Positions 1 through 8,783 of a stretch of DNA of 24,478 nucleotides are shown one piece after another (the first letter of the stretch is position 1; each line of letters begins with the position of its first letter). Origin of the DNA: Methanobacteriota archaeon (GTDB taxonomy: Archaea > Thermoplasmatota > Poseidoniia > Poseidoniales > Poseidoniaceae). The position numbers and the translations under genes are program-made. The stretch lies in assembly GCA_002702945.1 (NCBI GenBank), contig PADF01000035.1, positions 1-24,478 of the forward strand. Reading direction: 5' to 3'. The notes below the pieces were generated by a model. The model was not told the DNA's origin. It was given only the letters and a program-made list of their open reading frames with translations, and did no database searches.

Positions 1-1322
1 AATGGTGCTAAGTCAACACCAGCTCCATCAGAAATCTGTAGTACTATAGGAATCATGGTAGCAGTATATGGTATATTATCAATAAATGCCGACGCAATAG
101 CAGAAACCCAGAGGATGATTAAAATCGCAGCAGTTAACCTAACTAAACCATCTTGGCCTTGTGGAAACGCCTCAATCGCTTTCTGTACATATTCACCTAT
201 GAAATTGATAACTCCCATGTATTGAAGTGAATGAACAAGTACAAACAAACCAGCGAAAAACAGTAACGTGGTCCATTCAACTTCTTCCAATGGTTCATCT
301 AACTCGTGCCTGTTAGTAGCAAGAAGCATCAAAACCGAACCTCCCAATGCGATCCATGATACTGGCATATGAGTTATTGGGTGTAAAAAGAAACCTAAGA
401 TGACTAAACATAGAATAATTCCACTAGTAGTTAGCATCTTGTAATCTTTAATTCCGTATTTTGATTCCAATTCAGCAACATCTCTAATTCTCTTACCCGA
501 AAATTCATCAGCATAGAACCAACGAATAAACATGAATGCCGGGACAATTGTCATCAATATACCAGGCGCCATCTCAATTATGAAATCATTAAAATTAACA
601 CCATCGGCGGCTAGATGTGAATACTCAGTACGCTTTATGGCTGATTCTGATAATCCTGAACCAATCATAATATTTGGCGGATCTCCGATCATAGTTGCAG
701 CTCCACCAATGTTCGAGAATAATACTTCAGATATCAATAACGGAATGGGCTTCAAGTCTAAAACTTTAGCAAGCTGGATTGTTACAGGAGTAAGTAAGAG
801 AATAGTGGTAACATTGTCTAAAAACGCCGATAAAACTGCAGTTACAGAACATAAAATGACAACTAGACTCCATATTGAACCACCGCTTTTCTTGTATGCC
901 TCGACGGCAAACCATTCGAAAACTCCAGTATGCGAAATCACCCCTACCATCACCATCATACCCAACAGTAGACCTATCGTCTCCCAATCAATCATTGTTG
1001 TAACAGCTCTAAGAGTGAGCGCTGATTCTTCTGTGTAAAAATTAAGGGCCATTACTGCAACTAATCCACCTAGTGCAGCAGCAAGTGTTCTATGAACCGC
1101 CTCGGTTATTATCAAAGCATAAACTGCTAGTAAAATAAACAAGCCAACCACTATGGCTTCTGATTTCACTCCGTCTTTTAGTGTCAAATCTAAATGAACG
1201 TCGGTTCCACCTGCACCACCTGCAGCCATTGAATGGCCAGCAATAACCATACTTCCTACGAAAATTAAAAGCAAAAATGCGATTGTTCTAGACTTGCTGT
1301 AACGCTTCGAAATATTGAACAT
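1..1322 (-). CDS. ArsB/NhaD-type (SLC13/P-protein-like) ion transporter, 3' end cut by window edge
   Basis: Multi-pass membrane permease of the ion transporter superfamily (ArsB, NhaD Na+/H+ antiporters, OCA2 P-protein, SLC13). I translated it by hand: ATG at 1322, open to base 1, 440 codons, C-terminus missing. A hydrophobic N-terminal helix (residues about 12-33) is followed by many membrane helices. Two symmetry-related half-helix motifs are visible: FLDNVTT (167-173, Asp169-Asn170) and FIDNIPYT (Asp415-Asn416), as expected for the family's internal inverted repeat. The stretch SNIGG...GDPPN (203-217) is the other family signature. A purine-rich GGGATGAT lies just before the ATG. The substrate cannot be read from sequence; Na+/H+ exchange, anion/Na+ symport or arsenite efflux are all possible, the first two likelier in seawater. 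It is the last gene of the minus-strand run that starts with GAPDH, 79 bases beyond yhbY, so it may have its own promoter. Confidence 0.85.
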   Translation of the reverse strand, partial: MFNISKRYSKSRTIAFLLLIFVGSMVIAGHSMAAGGAGGTDVHLDLTLKDGVKSEAIVVGLFILLAVYALIITEAVHRTLAAALGGLVAVMALNFYTEESALTLRAVTTMIDWETIGLLLGMMVMVGVISHTGVFEWFAVEAYKKSGGSIWSLVVILCSVTAVLSAFLDNVTTILLLTPVTIQLAKVLDLKPIPLLISEVLFSNIGGAATMIGDPPNIMIGSGLSESAIKRTEYSHLAADGVNFNDFIIEMAPGILMTIVPAFMFIRWFYADEFSGKRIRDVAELESKYGIKDYKMLTTSGIILCLVILGFFLHPITHMPVSWIALGGSVLMLLATNRHELDEPLEEVEWTTLLFFAGLFVLVHSLQYMGVINFIGEYVQKAIEAFPQGQDGLVRLTAAILIILWVSAIASAFIDNIPYTATMIPIVLQISDGAGVDLAP

Positions 1323-1401
1323 AATCATCCCAATTATACGTTCCAATGAAAGGATATTATTGAGTATTCGCTTTGAGACTAAAATTTAATGCCGAAAATG
1401 T

Positions 1402-1665
1402 TTATCGCCATAACACGCAAACATTACCTCGAGAAGTGACAATATTAGAGTTGGTCTCTGATGATAAATGCTCCCAAACTTGCTTTATCTGATCTTTTTG
1501 GAAAAGACCTCTATTGATTTTAATTTTCACAACTTCTTTTCTTGAAAGTTGTTCGTCAATTTCAACAACCAGATTTTCGGTTATGCCTGATTTACCAATT
1601 CGCACACTAGGCTGAAAGTCCTTGGAATTAGCAAGTTTTTGAATATGAGCGGGGATTTTTGTCAT
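1402..1665 (-). CDS. yhbY: YhbY/CRM-domain RNA-binding protein
   Basis: An 87-residue single-domain CRM (chloroplast RNA splicing and ribosome maturation) protein of the YhbY family. Visible family features are the start KIPAHIQKLA, the conserved RIGKSGIT loop (residues about 22-29), the helix followed by KEVVKIKINRG, and the closing GNVCVLW strand. Family members bind rRNA and are linked to maturation of the large ribosomal subunit. The gene follows the RNase P subunit gene by 4 bases, so the two are very likely co-transcribed; YhbY and Rnp4 genes are commonly neighbours in euryarchaea (from memory). The length is normal for a stand-alone archaeal CRM protein. Confidence 0.88.
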   Translation of the reverse strand: MTKIPAHIQKLANSKDFQPSVRIGKSGITENLVVEIDEQLSRKEVVKIKINRGLFQKDQIKQVWEHLSSETNSNIVTSRGNVCVLWR

Positions 1666-1669
1666 TTTT

Positions 1670-1987
1670 TCACTTCAGTATATATCTTCTAGTGTTGTCA
1701 CAACTAAGGCATGTAACAATTTTTACTCCATTACGTAACCTAATTCTCATATTTTCACCATTTGAGAAAGGCAAAGAACATTTTCGACATAGGAGTAATT
1801 TAGCCCTTGTTGGCAATGGTAATCTATTTTTCTTACTAACTGCCAAGAGTTGTTTTGCTGATGATTTTGCTAGAACTTGATTCTCAGGGAATTCTTCTAG
1901 AATAGAAATAAGTCTATTTTGATGTTCCATCGCTATCGAAGCACGGGATTTCTTAACCCGATTTGAACGAATACCTCGTTTACTCAT
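1670..1987 (-). CDS. rnp4: Ribonuclease P protein component 4 (Rpp21/Rpr2 family)
   Basis: A 105-residue basic protein matching archaeal Rnp4 (Rpp21/Rpr2), a subunit of the RNase P holoenzyme that removes 5' leaders from pre-tRNA. It has an N-terminal helical region (about residues 15-52) used in this family to pair with Rpp29. A zinc ribbon follows, with Cys67-x2-Cys70 and Cys93-x2-Cys96, and the basic segment RIRLRNG lies between the cysteine pairs. ATG at 1987. It lies 8 bases downstream of adk and 4 bases upstream of yhbY, forming an adk-rnp4-yhbY mini-operon concerned with RNA processing and nucleotide supply. No unusual features. Confidence 0.87.
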   Translation of the reverse strand: MSKRGIRSNRVKKSRASIAMEHQNRLISILEEFPENQVLAKSSAKQLLAVSKKNRLPLPTRAKLLLCRKCSLPFSNGENMRIRLRNGVKIVTCLSCDNTRRYILK

Positions 1988-1995
1988 AACGACAC

Positions 1996-2625
1996 CTAAT
2001 TCTCTAACGCAAGTAGAATGTCAGCACTTATCATATCAATTGCACGATCACCGTCAATTCGATGGAAAATACCTAACCCGTCATACCAATCAGCCAAAGG
2101 TGAAGTTTGTTCATGGTAAGCAGCTAATCGAGATAAAACTGTGTCCTGATTATCATCAGCACGCCTTTTTTCAACAAAATTATCGCAACCACATCCGCTC
2201 TTGGGAACTGGGTTGAAAGTTTCATGAAATACTGATCCACAATTAGCACAAGAGTAACGACCACAAATCCGATCAACTATTCTTTCATCAGGAACTTCTA
2301 TTGCAATAACGTGAGTTACTTCCGTTATCTCTGCTAGTGCTTCGGCTTGTGGTATAGTACGAGGGAAACCATCAAACATTACTCCATTATTTGCATCTGG
2401 CAACTTAATACGTTGTTTTATCAATTCAATGATTATCGAATCTGGAACTAATTTACCTGCTTCCATATACTCCTTGGCTTCGATACCGGTCGGTGTTTGG
2501 TCTTTTACTGCAGCCCTAAGCATGTCACCTGTAGATACTTGTGGTAGGCCAGTTGAAATCATTATTCTCTCGGCTTGCGTACCCTTGCCTGCACCTGGTG
2601 GACCAAATAGTACAATACTGCTCAT
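1996..2625 (-). CDS. adk: Adenylate kinase, bacterial-type with zinc-binding LID
   Basis: A 209-residue adenylate kinase, catalysing ATP + AMP to 2 ADP. The P-loop is GPPGAGKGT (residues 8-16), and the AMP-site motif FDGFPRT is present, followed by DRICGR at the start of the LID. The LID holds a metal site with Cys126, Cys129 and Cys145, and Asp148 in the fourth position. Spacing 3-16-3 closely matches the Cys-Cys-Cys-Asp zinc site known from Bacillus subtilis Adk; Cys147 is an adjacent alternative ligand. This is the long-LID bacterial-type enzyme, not the archaeal AdkA form of methanogens, which suggests ancient transfer from bacteria, although bacterial-type Adk occurs in several euryarchaeal groups. 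It is preceded by the subtilase gene (37-base gap) and followed by rnp4 (8 bases). Confidence 0.93.
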   Translation of the reverse strand: MSSIVLFGPPGAGKGTQAERIMISTGLPQVSTGDMLRAAVKDQTPTGIEAKEYMEAGKLVPDSIIIELIKQRIKLPDANNGVMFDGFPRTIPQAEALAEITEVTHVIAIEVPDERIVDRICGRYSCANCGSVFHETFNPVPKSGCGCDNFVEKRRADDNQDTVLSRLAAYHEQTSPLADWYDGLGIFHRIDGDRAIDMISADILLALEN

Positions 2626-2662
2626 AGATAGGCGTAGAACTAATTAGATTTGAAGATAGCAC

Positions 2663-5600
2663 TTACTTTTGATTTCTCTCTAGCCAAATGTTACCATAAG
2701 CATTCCATTGTTCAATAGTCCAACCAGAAGGCAATCCTGTAGGAGGTAGAGGTCTAGTAAGAGCAGGTTTTTGTTGAACGTTTTCAATTACTGGAACTGG
2801 CTTTGGTAAAGGCGGCATGCCTGCTGGGATATTTATTCTAGGCGGCATGCCTGCTGGGATATTCATTGTAGGTGGCATCCCAGAAGGTACATTTGACGCC
2901 ATCGGTAATGTTGGTAATTCAATTGATTGTGCTAGTGCAGCAGCGATTTCATCTTGAGAAACTTCCCCACTTGTCAACTCGTTTACAGAACTACCAATAT
3001 CCAAAGCAGAATCTCTTCTTTCGGAGATATACTCTTGTCCAACATAACTATCTGCTGCAACTAATTCTGAATCATCGTTTTGGATACTTCCAGATTTCTT
3101 CATCCTTCTTGCAACAATAACAGTACCAATAAGTAAAGATGTAACTATTAACAAAGAAATATACCAAGGTACAATATTGAACAATCCGCTATTACCTTTT
3201 GAAGATTGTATGCTTGATGAAAGGGATATCTGGGAAATTAAATCTTCATCACTGGTTATATTGATCAAAATTTGATATGACCCTTTAGAAGCCTTATCAC
3301 TTGGTTCGACTTCAACAATTAATTCGACTTGTTGCCCTGGATTCAATCCAGTTATTTCTGACGGATTAACATCGATACTCCAGCCTGAAATGATATTGCC
3401 CTCTTGATCGACGACAGTTGCAACTACTGATGCATCAAGTACTGTATTACCATCATTTCTGAAACTAATGGTTTGAGATTTCGAGGAACCCACTTCAATT
3501 CCCAAGAAGTCATTAACAGTTTCAGGGTTGATAGAAAGATTTCCAAAATCAGATTCAAGGACTTCAACATCCAACTGTAGACTTTCGGATACAGTTCTTC
3601 CATTACTATCAGCATTTACTGTTACTGTGAGAGTGAATGAATTGATTGAAGTTTCTTCATTAGGAGGAGGGACTAGCCCAATTGACACTGTCGATTGTTC
3701 CCTAGGATTCAAAGATTTTATTGGATTTGAAAAACCAATAATCCATCCATCCGGTGGAATCGAATATGACCAATCTAGACTTAAAACTGAATTGCCAGTG
3801 TTAGTAATAATGAAGTCATTATATGAATATTCAGAGGAAATAGATGCGACCCAATTTTGCGGACCCGCCAAATCTAGTGAAACATCTTCTTTGATAACTA
3901 ACCTTGTTGTATTGGTGATGTAATTAAAATCCGAGATTTCAGCCCGTATGGTAAATGAATTAGAATCCCCCTCAACTGCAGTATTTGGAATATTTATTTG
4001 GAACTGAATAACTGCAGCATCACCCGGCTGAATGATCACTGAAACCTTTCTTGAATCATTTTCAGTTTCAGAATATACCTTCAAAAACCAACTAGGATTA
4101 GATGGCTGAATACTTATTTCCATGTCTAGAATAGAATTCCCCGAATTAATTATTTCATATTCTAGATATTTTTCTTCGCCACTATCAACTAAAACGTCTC
4201 TTGTCAAAAGATTGGTACCCACAGGCGTACCATTATTCAAAAGATTAGATTTGAATTCTTCTTTCTCTAGAACTGAAATCATTACGCTTTCGCTATAATT
4301 TAGTGTTGTATCGGTTAAGGAAGTGACATAGCAGGTCACAGAATCAGTTTCCCCAACAGAAGGAAGTCCATCTGCGACAGGAGGAACAAATATTCGTACA
4401 GGCATGGAAAGATAAGCTGCAATATCAAGTGGCTCAAAATCTAATGTCGATGAATTAGAATTTCCAAGCATAATTTGCCATCGATTTTGAGAAACACATT
4501 CTACAGAATATTGGGCTGCTGAATTACCTACATTCTGAGCAGAAATTGAGAATGCTGCAGATTCTCCAGGTTTAGCAGCCAACCCAGAGGTTCCTGCAAC
4601 TACAACATTTGCGTCATCAACTTGGTCAATTATAATGGTTAGTTGCTGAGAATGAGATACTGTAGGAATACTCTGGTATTGTACAGTAATATCGACATAA
4701 AATGTACCTGAACGAGCATATCTAGGGCTATTCGGATTATCCAAGTTAGCGTATTCATCTTCAAAGTGCAGGACTATATCTTTGTAATCACCTGTCGAAC
4801 CTTGACCAGCAATCGAAAACGGACCTGTTTCAGAGTATTCTTTTGTCCAACTATCCTCTGGGACAATGTAGTAGTCAAAAACAGGGTGTTTCTGTTGGAC
4901 GTTTGTTACTGATAACGAAATACTCTGAGTCCCAGTCCCTTCATTTTTGATTCTAATTGGGATGTCGATTCCGGTTTCATTTCTAACATCAAATACTTTG
5001 ATTGCCGCAGCAGAACGATCTTCAGGAGAAACTGGTTCGCTACCATCGTCATTCAAAGTAACTACTCGAACACCCAAAGAAGTAACTTCTATGTCAAGAG
5101 TTTTTACATTATTATTAATTCCTGAAGATTCATCATTCATTTCTGCAATAACATTGTCACTATCGATGGTTAACTGTAAGGTATGGATTCCAGTATTTGA
5201 AAAAGTTCGAGTAGAGAAAACCGATTCTACTTCACTCGATGCAACACCTTGGGAGTCCCCTTCTAACAATATAGTCCCCTCAGTAATATCTTCTAAAATC
5301 CAATGGAAGCCATTAGTGTCTAGAGTACCTTGGTTCATCCAAGCAACCCTCAAAGAAACAATGTCATTTTGAAGAGGGTTTTGTGAGGATAGGTAAATTG
5401 ATTCATTAAAAACTGTCAAATCTGCTTTTGGTTGAATTGTTGCATCAGCAGTAATTACTATGCTGTAATCCTGATCGCTACCTCCCCTGTGCATCACTTT
5501 AACAAGCCATTCGCCTGAATTTGTGTAGGTGCCTGGTGCAATTTTTATTCGCTCAACATTATTGATATTATCAGCACTACCGCCTTGGGCTGAAAAACCT

Positions 5601-7591
5601 GCTGAAAAATCATTTCCTAACCATTCATTTCCAGAAGGATCAACAAGAACTAAATCAAGATTATTGATTAATTTAGGTTGATTTTGAGCTGAATTAGCAC
5701 TACCTGCTTCATCTGTCCAAACTAGAGTAATATCAATTCCATGTGAGGGGTCTAAATTTAGTTCATATAACAGACCAAAGCCAGAACGTAGAGACTTTTC
5801 ATCATCAAAATAAGTAGTCAGAATTTTACTACCATCCATTGGGAGTACAGTACGCTCTAAATTTAATTCACCCCATCCTTCTTGTGGATTAGGGATATCA
5901 GGAGACCCCAGATCTGTTGCTCCATTGATTAATGCAGCCTTAACAAGAGATGCAGAAGGTGAATTTAGTCCTACTTGCTCTCGTAAATATTCTCTAGTCA
6001 GTGTTGCTATTCCTCCAGCCAATGCTGTTGCTTGAGATGTACCTGAAAGAGACATGTACAGAGGATCACCATCAGCATGAGTTCCAGTACCGCAGGCTAC
6101 TCCAGAAGGTGATTTGGCTTCTTCCGCTCTACCTGAGCACAATTCGATGCCTGGTGCGACTACATCTGGTTTGATTCTTCCATCAAGCGTTGGCCCTTGA
6201 CTTGATATTGAAGCAACTGAACCCGGGCTGGCAGTGGAACCTGTTCCAGTAGTACTAGCACCCACAGAAAGAACATTTTTGGCGGTACTTGGCGGGGAAA
6301 TTTGTGAAGCACCATTTGCACCTCTGTCACCTACTGAAAATATTGGAAGTAATTTCGGTTCATCAAATACAAACTGGTCTACAGAACGAGAATCCGAGGT
6401 GTACTCTCCAAAATTACCATTGAGCCCCCAAGCATTTATTGCAATCCTAGCAGTTTTTTGTTTGGCGTCTAATAATATGTCATAGATTGAACCTTGTCTG
6501 CCAAAAACCCCAGTAGGGTCATGTTCTAATGCATACATGGTCACATCTGCAGCAGGAGCAATTCCTCTACCACTAGAATCACCAGTGCCATCTCCAATTG
6601 CAGTTACTGTAACATGGGTTCCATGGCCAGTGTTGCTATCAATAGGTGAAGAATCTAGTCCAAATTGAGTATAAACCGCAGCGACTCTACCGGATATATC
6701 TGGATGGTCTCTATCTAGACCAGTGTCTGCAATGGCAAGCATTTCACCTGACCCGTCAAGTGTGAATGTTGCAGAGTTAGCTACATTGACTACTCCAGTT
6801 AATGCTGCTGCTACAGCATTGTGCAATTCTAATTGATGACCTATTTCCATCCATAAAATTCTACCGTCATTTGCAGTTCTAGAAATAAAGTCATACATTC
6901 TTTCATGCTCCACAGTAGTTTGACAAAAAGTCAAACCACACCATGAATCAGTGCCACCATAACTAGCCAAATCAAGAACTAATTGTTCATATCCGCCGAA
7001 TTCTAAATCTTGTGTTGGCACCATGAAAATAGTATTATCTTCAGCAACTGAGAAAATATCTTCCGAGACTCTCCATTCTGGTTCCATCTCTCCTACCCAA
7101 CGAACTCTTGGGTCATCACTCAATAACTCAAAAGACTGAATTGTATTTTCTGGTAATCTGGCAACAAAAGATCCCCCGCTTAGAAAATCAAGAACTGAAA
7201 AGTCGTAATCAGATTCTAAGTCTCTGATTAAGTTATTATCTAGACTTTGCAATTGAATGATTACTAAACCTGTCTGAAGAGGGATATGGCTTTTTGCAAT
7301 AACAAAATCAGAATGCGGGATTTGATCAACCAACGGATCGAAAGAAAATGAATCTAAGTGAATAATACTTGATTTAGAATCTAGCCCAAAGCCGGTAAAT
7401 GCTTCAGAATTTGCTAGGTGCCAATTCTCCGAAGCCAATTCTAATTTCTGCTGTTCAGTAAAATCCGTGCTTGGATTTTCTTCAAGATTCAACTCATTAT
7501 TTTGAGAGTCAAACGCTTTCATAAAAGCAGGTGAAAGTGAAGTTAACACCAGTAACGCCAACATAAAGAAGACACGACGATGGGTCAACAT
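2663..7591 (-). CDS. Giant membrane-anchored subtilisin-like serine protease (S8, KP-43-like) with CARDB and NEW3-type repeats
   Basis: Exported protease of 1642 residues if it starts at ATG 7591. I chose this ATG because GGGGTG lies 9 bases upstream and the signal peptide begins at once; an in-frame TTG at 7621 would add 10 residues. Order: signal peptide (1-26); I9-like propeptide (about 100-175); S8 domain (about 280-560) with Asp289 (ADTGLD), His323 (GHGTH) and Ser519 (GTSQAT); a jelly-roll of the KP-43 type (about 600-715); a CARDB domain (about 720-835); four NEW3-like sandwiches (about 1000-1460) with repeated N-x-GN motifs; one membrane helix (1474-1498); and a Pro-rich cytoplasmic tail ending in a Trp-rich GWTIEQW segment. 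The usual oxyanion-hole Asn is replaced by Asp422 (SVGDRG). The likely role is degradation of extracellular protein at the cell surface for nutrition; specificity is unknown. It sits between GAPDH and adk on the same strand. Confidence 0.92.
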   Translation of the reverse strand: MLTHRRVFFMLALLVLTSLSPAFMKAFDSQNNELNLEENPSTDFTEQQKLELASENWHLANSEAFTGFGLDSKSSIIHLDSFSFDPLVDQIPHSDFVIAKSHIPLQTGLVIIQLQSLDNNLIRDLESDYDFSVLDFLSGGSFVARLPENTIQSFELLSDDPRVRWVGEMEPEWRVSEDIFSVAEDNTIFMVPTQDLEFGGYEQLVLDLASYGGTDSWCGLTFCQTTVEHERMYDFISRTANDGRILWMEIGHQLELHNAVAAALTGVVNVANSATFTLDGSGEMLAIADTGLDRDHPDISGRVAAVYTQFGLDSSPIDSNTGHGTHVTVTAIGDGTGDSSGRGIAPAADVTMYALEHDPTGVFGRQGSIYDILLDAKQKTARIAINAWGLNGNFGEYTSDSRSVDQFVFDEPKLLPIFSVGDRGANGASQISPPSTAKNVLSVGASTTGTGSTASPGSVASISSQGPTLDGRIKPDVVAPGIELCSGRAEEAKSPSGVACGTGTHADGDPLYMSLSGTSQATALAGGIATLTREYLREQVGLNSPSASLVKAALINGATDLGSPDIPNPQEGWGELNLERTVLPMDGSKILTTYFDDEKSLRSGFGLLYELNLDPSHGIDITLVWTDEAGSANSAQNQPKLINNLDLVLVDPSGNEWLGNDFSAGFSAQGGSADNINNVERIKIAPGTYTNSGEWLVKVMHRGGSDQDYSIVITADATIQPKADLTVFNESIYLSSQNPLQNDIVSLRVAWMNQGTLDTNGFHWILEDITEGTILLEGDSQGVASSEVESVFSTRTFSNTGIHTLQLTIDSDNVIAEMNDESSGINNNVKTLDIEVTSLGVRVVTLNDDGSEPVSPEDRSAAAIKVFDVRNETGIDIPIRIKNEGTGTQSISLSVTNVQQKHPVFDYYIVPEDSWTKEYSETGPFSIAGQGSTGDYKDIVLHFEDEYANLDNPNSPRYARSGTFYVDITVQYQSIPTVSHSQQLTIIIDQVDDANVVVAGTSGLAAKPGESAAFSISAQNVGNSAAQYSVECVSQNRWQIMLGNSNSSTLDFEPLDIAAYLSMPVRIFVPPVADGLPSVGETDSVTCYVTSLTDTTLNYSESVMISVLEKEEFKSNLLNNGTPVGTNLLTRDVLVDSGEEKYLEYEIINSGNSILDMEISIQPSNPSWFLKVYSETENDSRKVSVIIQPGDAAVIQFQINIPNTAVEGDSNSFTIRAEISDFNYITNTTRLVIKEDVSLDLAGPQNWVASISSEYSYNDFIITNTGNSVLSLDWSYSIPPDGWIIGFSNPIKSLNPREQSTVSIGLVPPPNEETSINSFTLTVTVNADSNGRTVSESLQLDVEVLESDFGNLSINPETVNDFLGIEVGSSKSQTISFRNDGNTVLDASVVATVVDQEGNIISGWSIDVNPSEITGLNPGQQVELIVEVEPSDKASKGSYQILINITSDEDLISQISLSSSIQSSKGNSGLFNIVPWYISLLIVTSLLIGTVIVARRMKKSGSIQNDDSELVAADSYVGQEYISERRDSALDIGSSVNELTSGEVSQDEIAAALAQSIELPTLPMASNVPSGMPPTMNIPAGMPPRINIPAGMPPLPKPVPVIENVQQKPALTRPLPPTGLPSGWTIEQWNAYGNIWLERNQK
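2811..2900 (-). repeat. Three tandem 30-bp repeats in the subtilase tail
   Basis: Three consecutive 30-base units (2811-2840, 2841-2870, 2871-2900). The first two are almost identical and share GGCGGCATGCCTGCTGGGAT; the third is diverged. They encode three copies of a 10-residue unit around the core (I/V)P(A/S)GMPP, in the cytoplasmic Pro-rich tail of the subtilase (residues about 1565-1594). The near-identity of two units points to recent duplication or slippage. Confidence 0.9.
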
Positions 7592-7600
7592 ATCATACCG

Positions 7601-7606
7601 CACCCC
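7601..7606 (-). promoter_or_regulatory. Shine-Dalgarno site deciding the subtilase start
   Basis: On the minus strand GGGGTG lies 9 bases before ATG 7591 and matches the archaeal anti-SD complement (GGAGGTGAT) at several positions. It favours ATG 7591 over the upstream TTG at 7621, which has no comparable site. Confidence 0.5.
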
Positions 7607-7651
7607 TGTGGTGTTTTTCAAAACAACCCTATAATGTCCATCAAATGCTCG

Positions 7652-8764
7652 TTAAATATTATTGTATTTTGATATTGCAGCATCGGTTTTGGCAACAGAC
7701 TTCTTCCAGTCGGACTCAACACCTAGTAATGCTCTAATCGCATCGACATTTTCTGGAATAACATCTGATTCTTGATGTATTGCTTGGAAGTAATATAGTG
7801 TATTATGTTCAAGTTTTACACCATCTGTCCAAACAAATATTTCATGTAAATCTCCCCATTTTCTTCCTATATCTCTCGCAAATTCCATTACTTCAGCAGT
7901 AGTTGTAATACCTGTTTCATTTCCATTCATTAGTAAAACTCTTGGCTGCTCTTCCCACATTGAAATAACTTTTTCAGTTGTTAAGCCATGACCTTCAGGC
8001 AATGTTGCAACAATAACGTGTACATGCATGATGGTGGTAGGAACTGCCACAGCCATGGAGTTAATCGAAATTTCAGGCTTCACAGTCATTACATCAGGAC
8101 CATGATGAGATGGTACTTTCAAAACAGGTTTAATTGCGTTAATAGGACCTTTGCTTGAATCACCGGGATCTGCTGCCCTTCTTATCATAGTGCACTCGAC
8201 TTTAAGTTCTCCACAATGTTCGTAAAGAGGCACAAGAGTACGAGAAAGTCCGGTAGTATTGCAAGAAACTACCCTGGTACCTTGAGCATTCATATTTTGC
8301 TCATGATTAGCGGATGAAGTGTATGACATCTCGGTCATAGCATGCTTTTCTCCGCCCTGGAAAATCCATTTTATATCGGCAGATTGATACTTCTCTTTAT
8401 TTGATGCACCAACTTTACCAGGTGAGCAATCTACTACCACATCAGCGATTGACAACAGGTCGGATAGACCACCATGACATTCATATCCTGCATTGGAAAA
8501 AGCAGCAATACGGTCTGGGTCATCAAAAGTACAGTAAATGGGATATCCTTTTCTTACTGCTAAGTCACAACCAAAAGATGGGCGTGTCTTTGTAACGCCA
8601 ACTATTTCCATATCATCTTGAGCATCAACAGCATCAGCTACTCTCTTTCCTATAGTTCCATATCCATTAATTGCTACCTTGACGGTCAATCTCTCACCGG
8701 TTGACTGTCTTTGAAGTCCCTCTATTAACAAATCGTTCAAAAATACTGATAAGAAATCACCCAT
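7652..8764 (-). CDS. gap: Archaeal type II glyceraldehyde-3-phosphate dehydrogenase
   Basis: Phosphorylating GAPDH of the archaeal class: glyceraldehyde-3-phosphate + NAD(P)+ + phosphate to 1,3-bisphosphoglycerate, in central glycolysis/gluconeogenesis in the cytoplasm. The Rossmann motif INGYGTIGKR is near residue 32, and the catalytic Cys168 lies in SCNTTGLSRT. The RRAADPGDSSKGP segment and HVHVIVATLPEG are also typical of the archaeal enzyme. From ATG 8764 it has 370 residues, about 25 more than usual; the conserved core begins at TTG 8689, where the catalytic Cys would be residue 143, as is typical. I keep ATG 8764 because a TATA-like element is centred 27 bases upstream, as expected for a leaderless transcript, but TTG 8689 (preceded by GGTGAG) is a serious alternative. 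The gene diverges from the glutamate-synthase-like gene and is followed by the subtilase. Confidence 0.92.
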   Translation of the reverse strand: MGDFLSVFLNDLLIEGLQRQSTGERLTVKVAINGYGTIGKRVADAVDAQDDMEIVGVTKTRPSFGCDLAVRKGYPIYCTFDDPDRIAAFSNAGYECHGGLSDLLSIADVVVDCSPGKVGASNKEKYQSADIKWIFQGGEKHAMTEMSYTSSANHEQNMNAQGTRVVSCNTTGLSRTLVPLYEHCGELKVECTMIRRAADPGDSSKGPINAIKPVLKVPSHHGPDVMTVKPEISINSMAVAVPTTIMHVHVIVATLPEGHGLTTEKVISMWEEQPRVLLMNGNETGITTTAEVMEFARDIGRKWGDLHEIFVWTDGVKLEHNTLYYFQAIHQESDVIPENVDAIRALLGVESDWKKSVAKTDAAISKYNNI

Positions 8765-8783
8765 TATACTTGAAACTTCAAAG

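Noticed and set aside
532..1038. Open frame of 168 codons on the plus strand
   Set aside because: It lies wholly antisense to the ion transporter, whose minus-strand translation has clear family motifs (FLDNVTT, GDPPN).
2811..2900. Possible CRISPR-like direct repeats
   Set aside because: The units are contiguous without spacers, in frame and part of a coding region; they are a protein-level tandem repeat.
3528..3923. 131-codon plus-strand frame, and a similar one at 4947-5372
   Set aside because: Both are inside the subtilase reading frame, which is continuous and shows NEW3/CARDB repeats across these positions.
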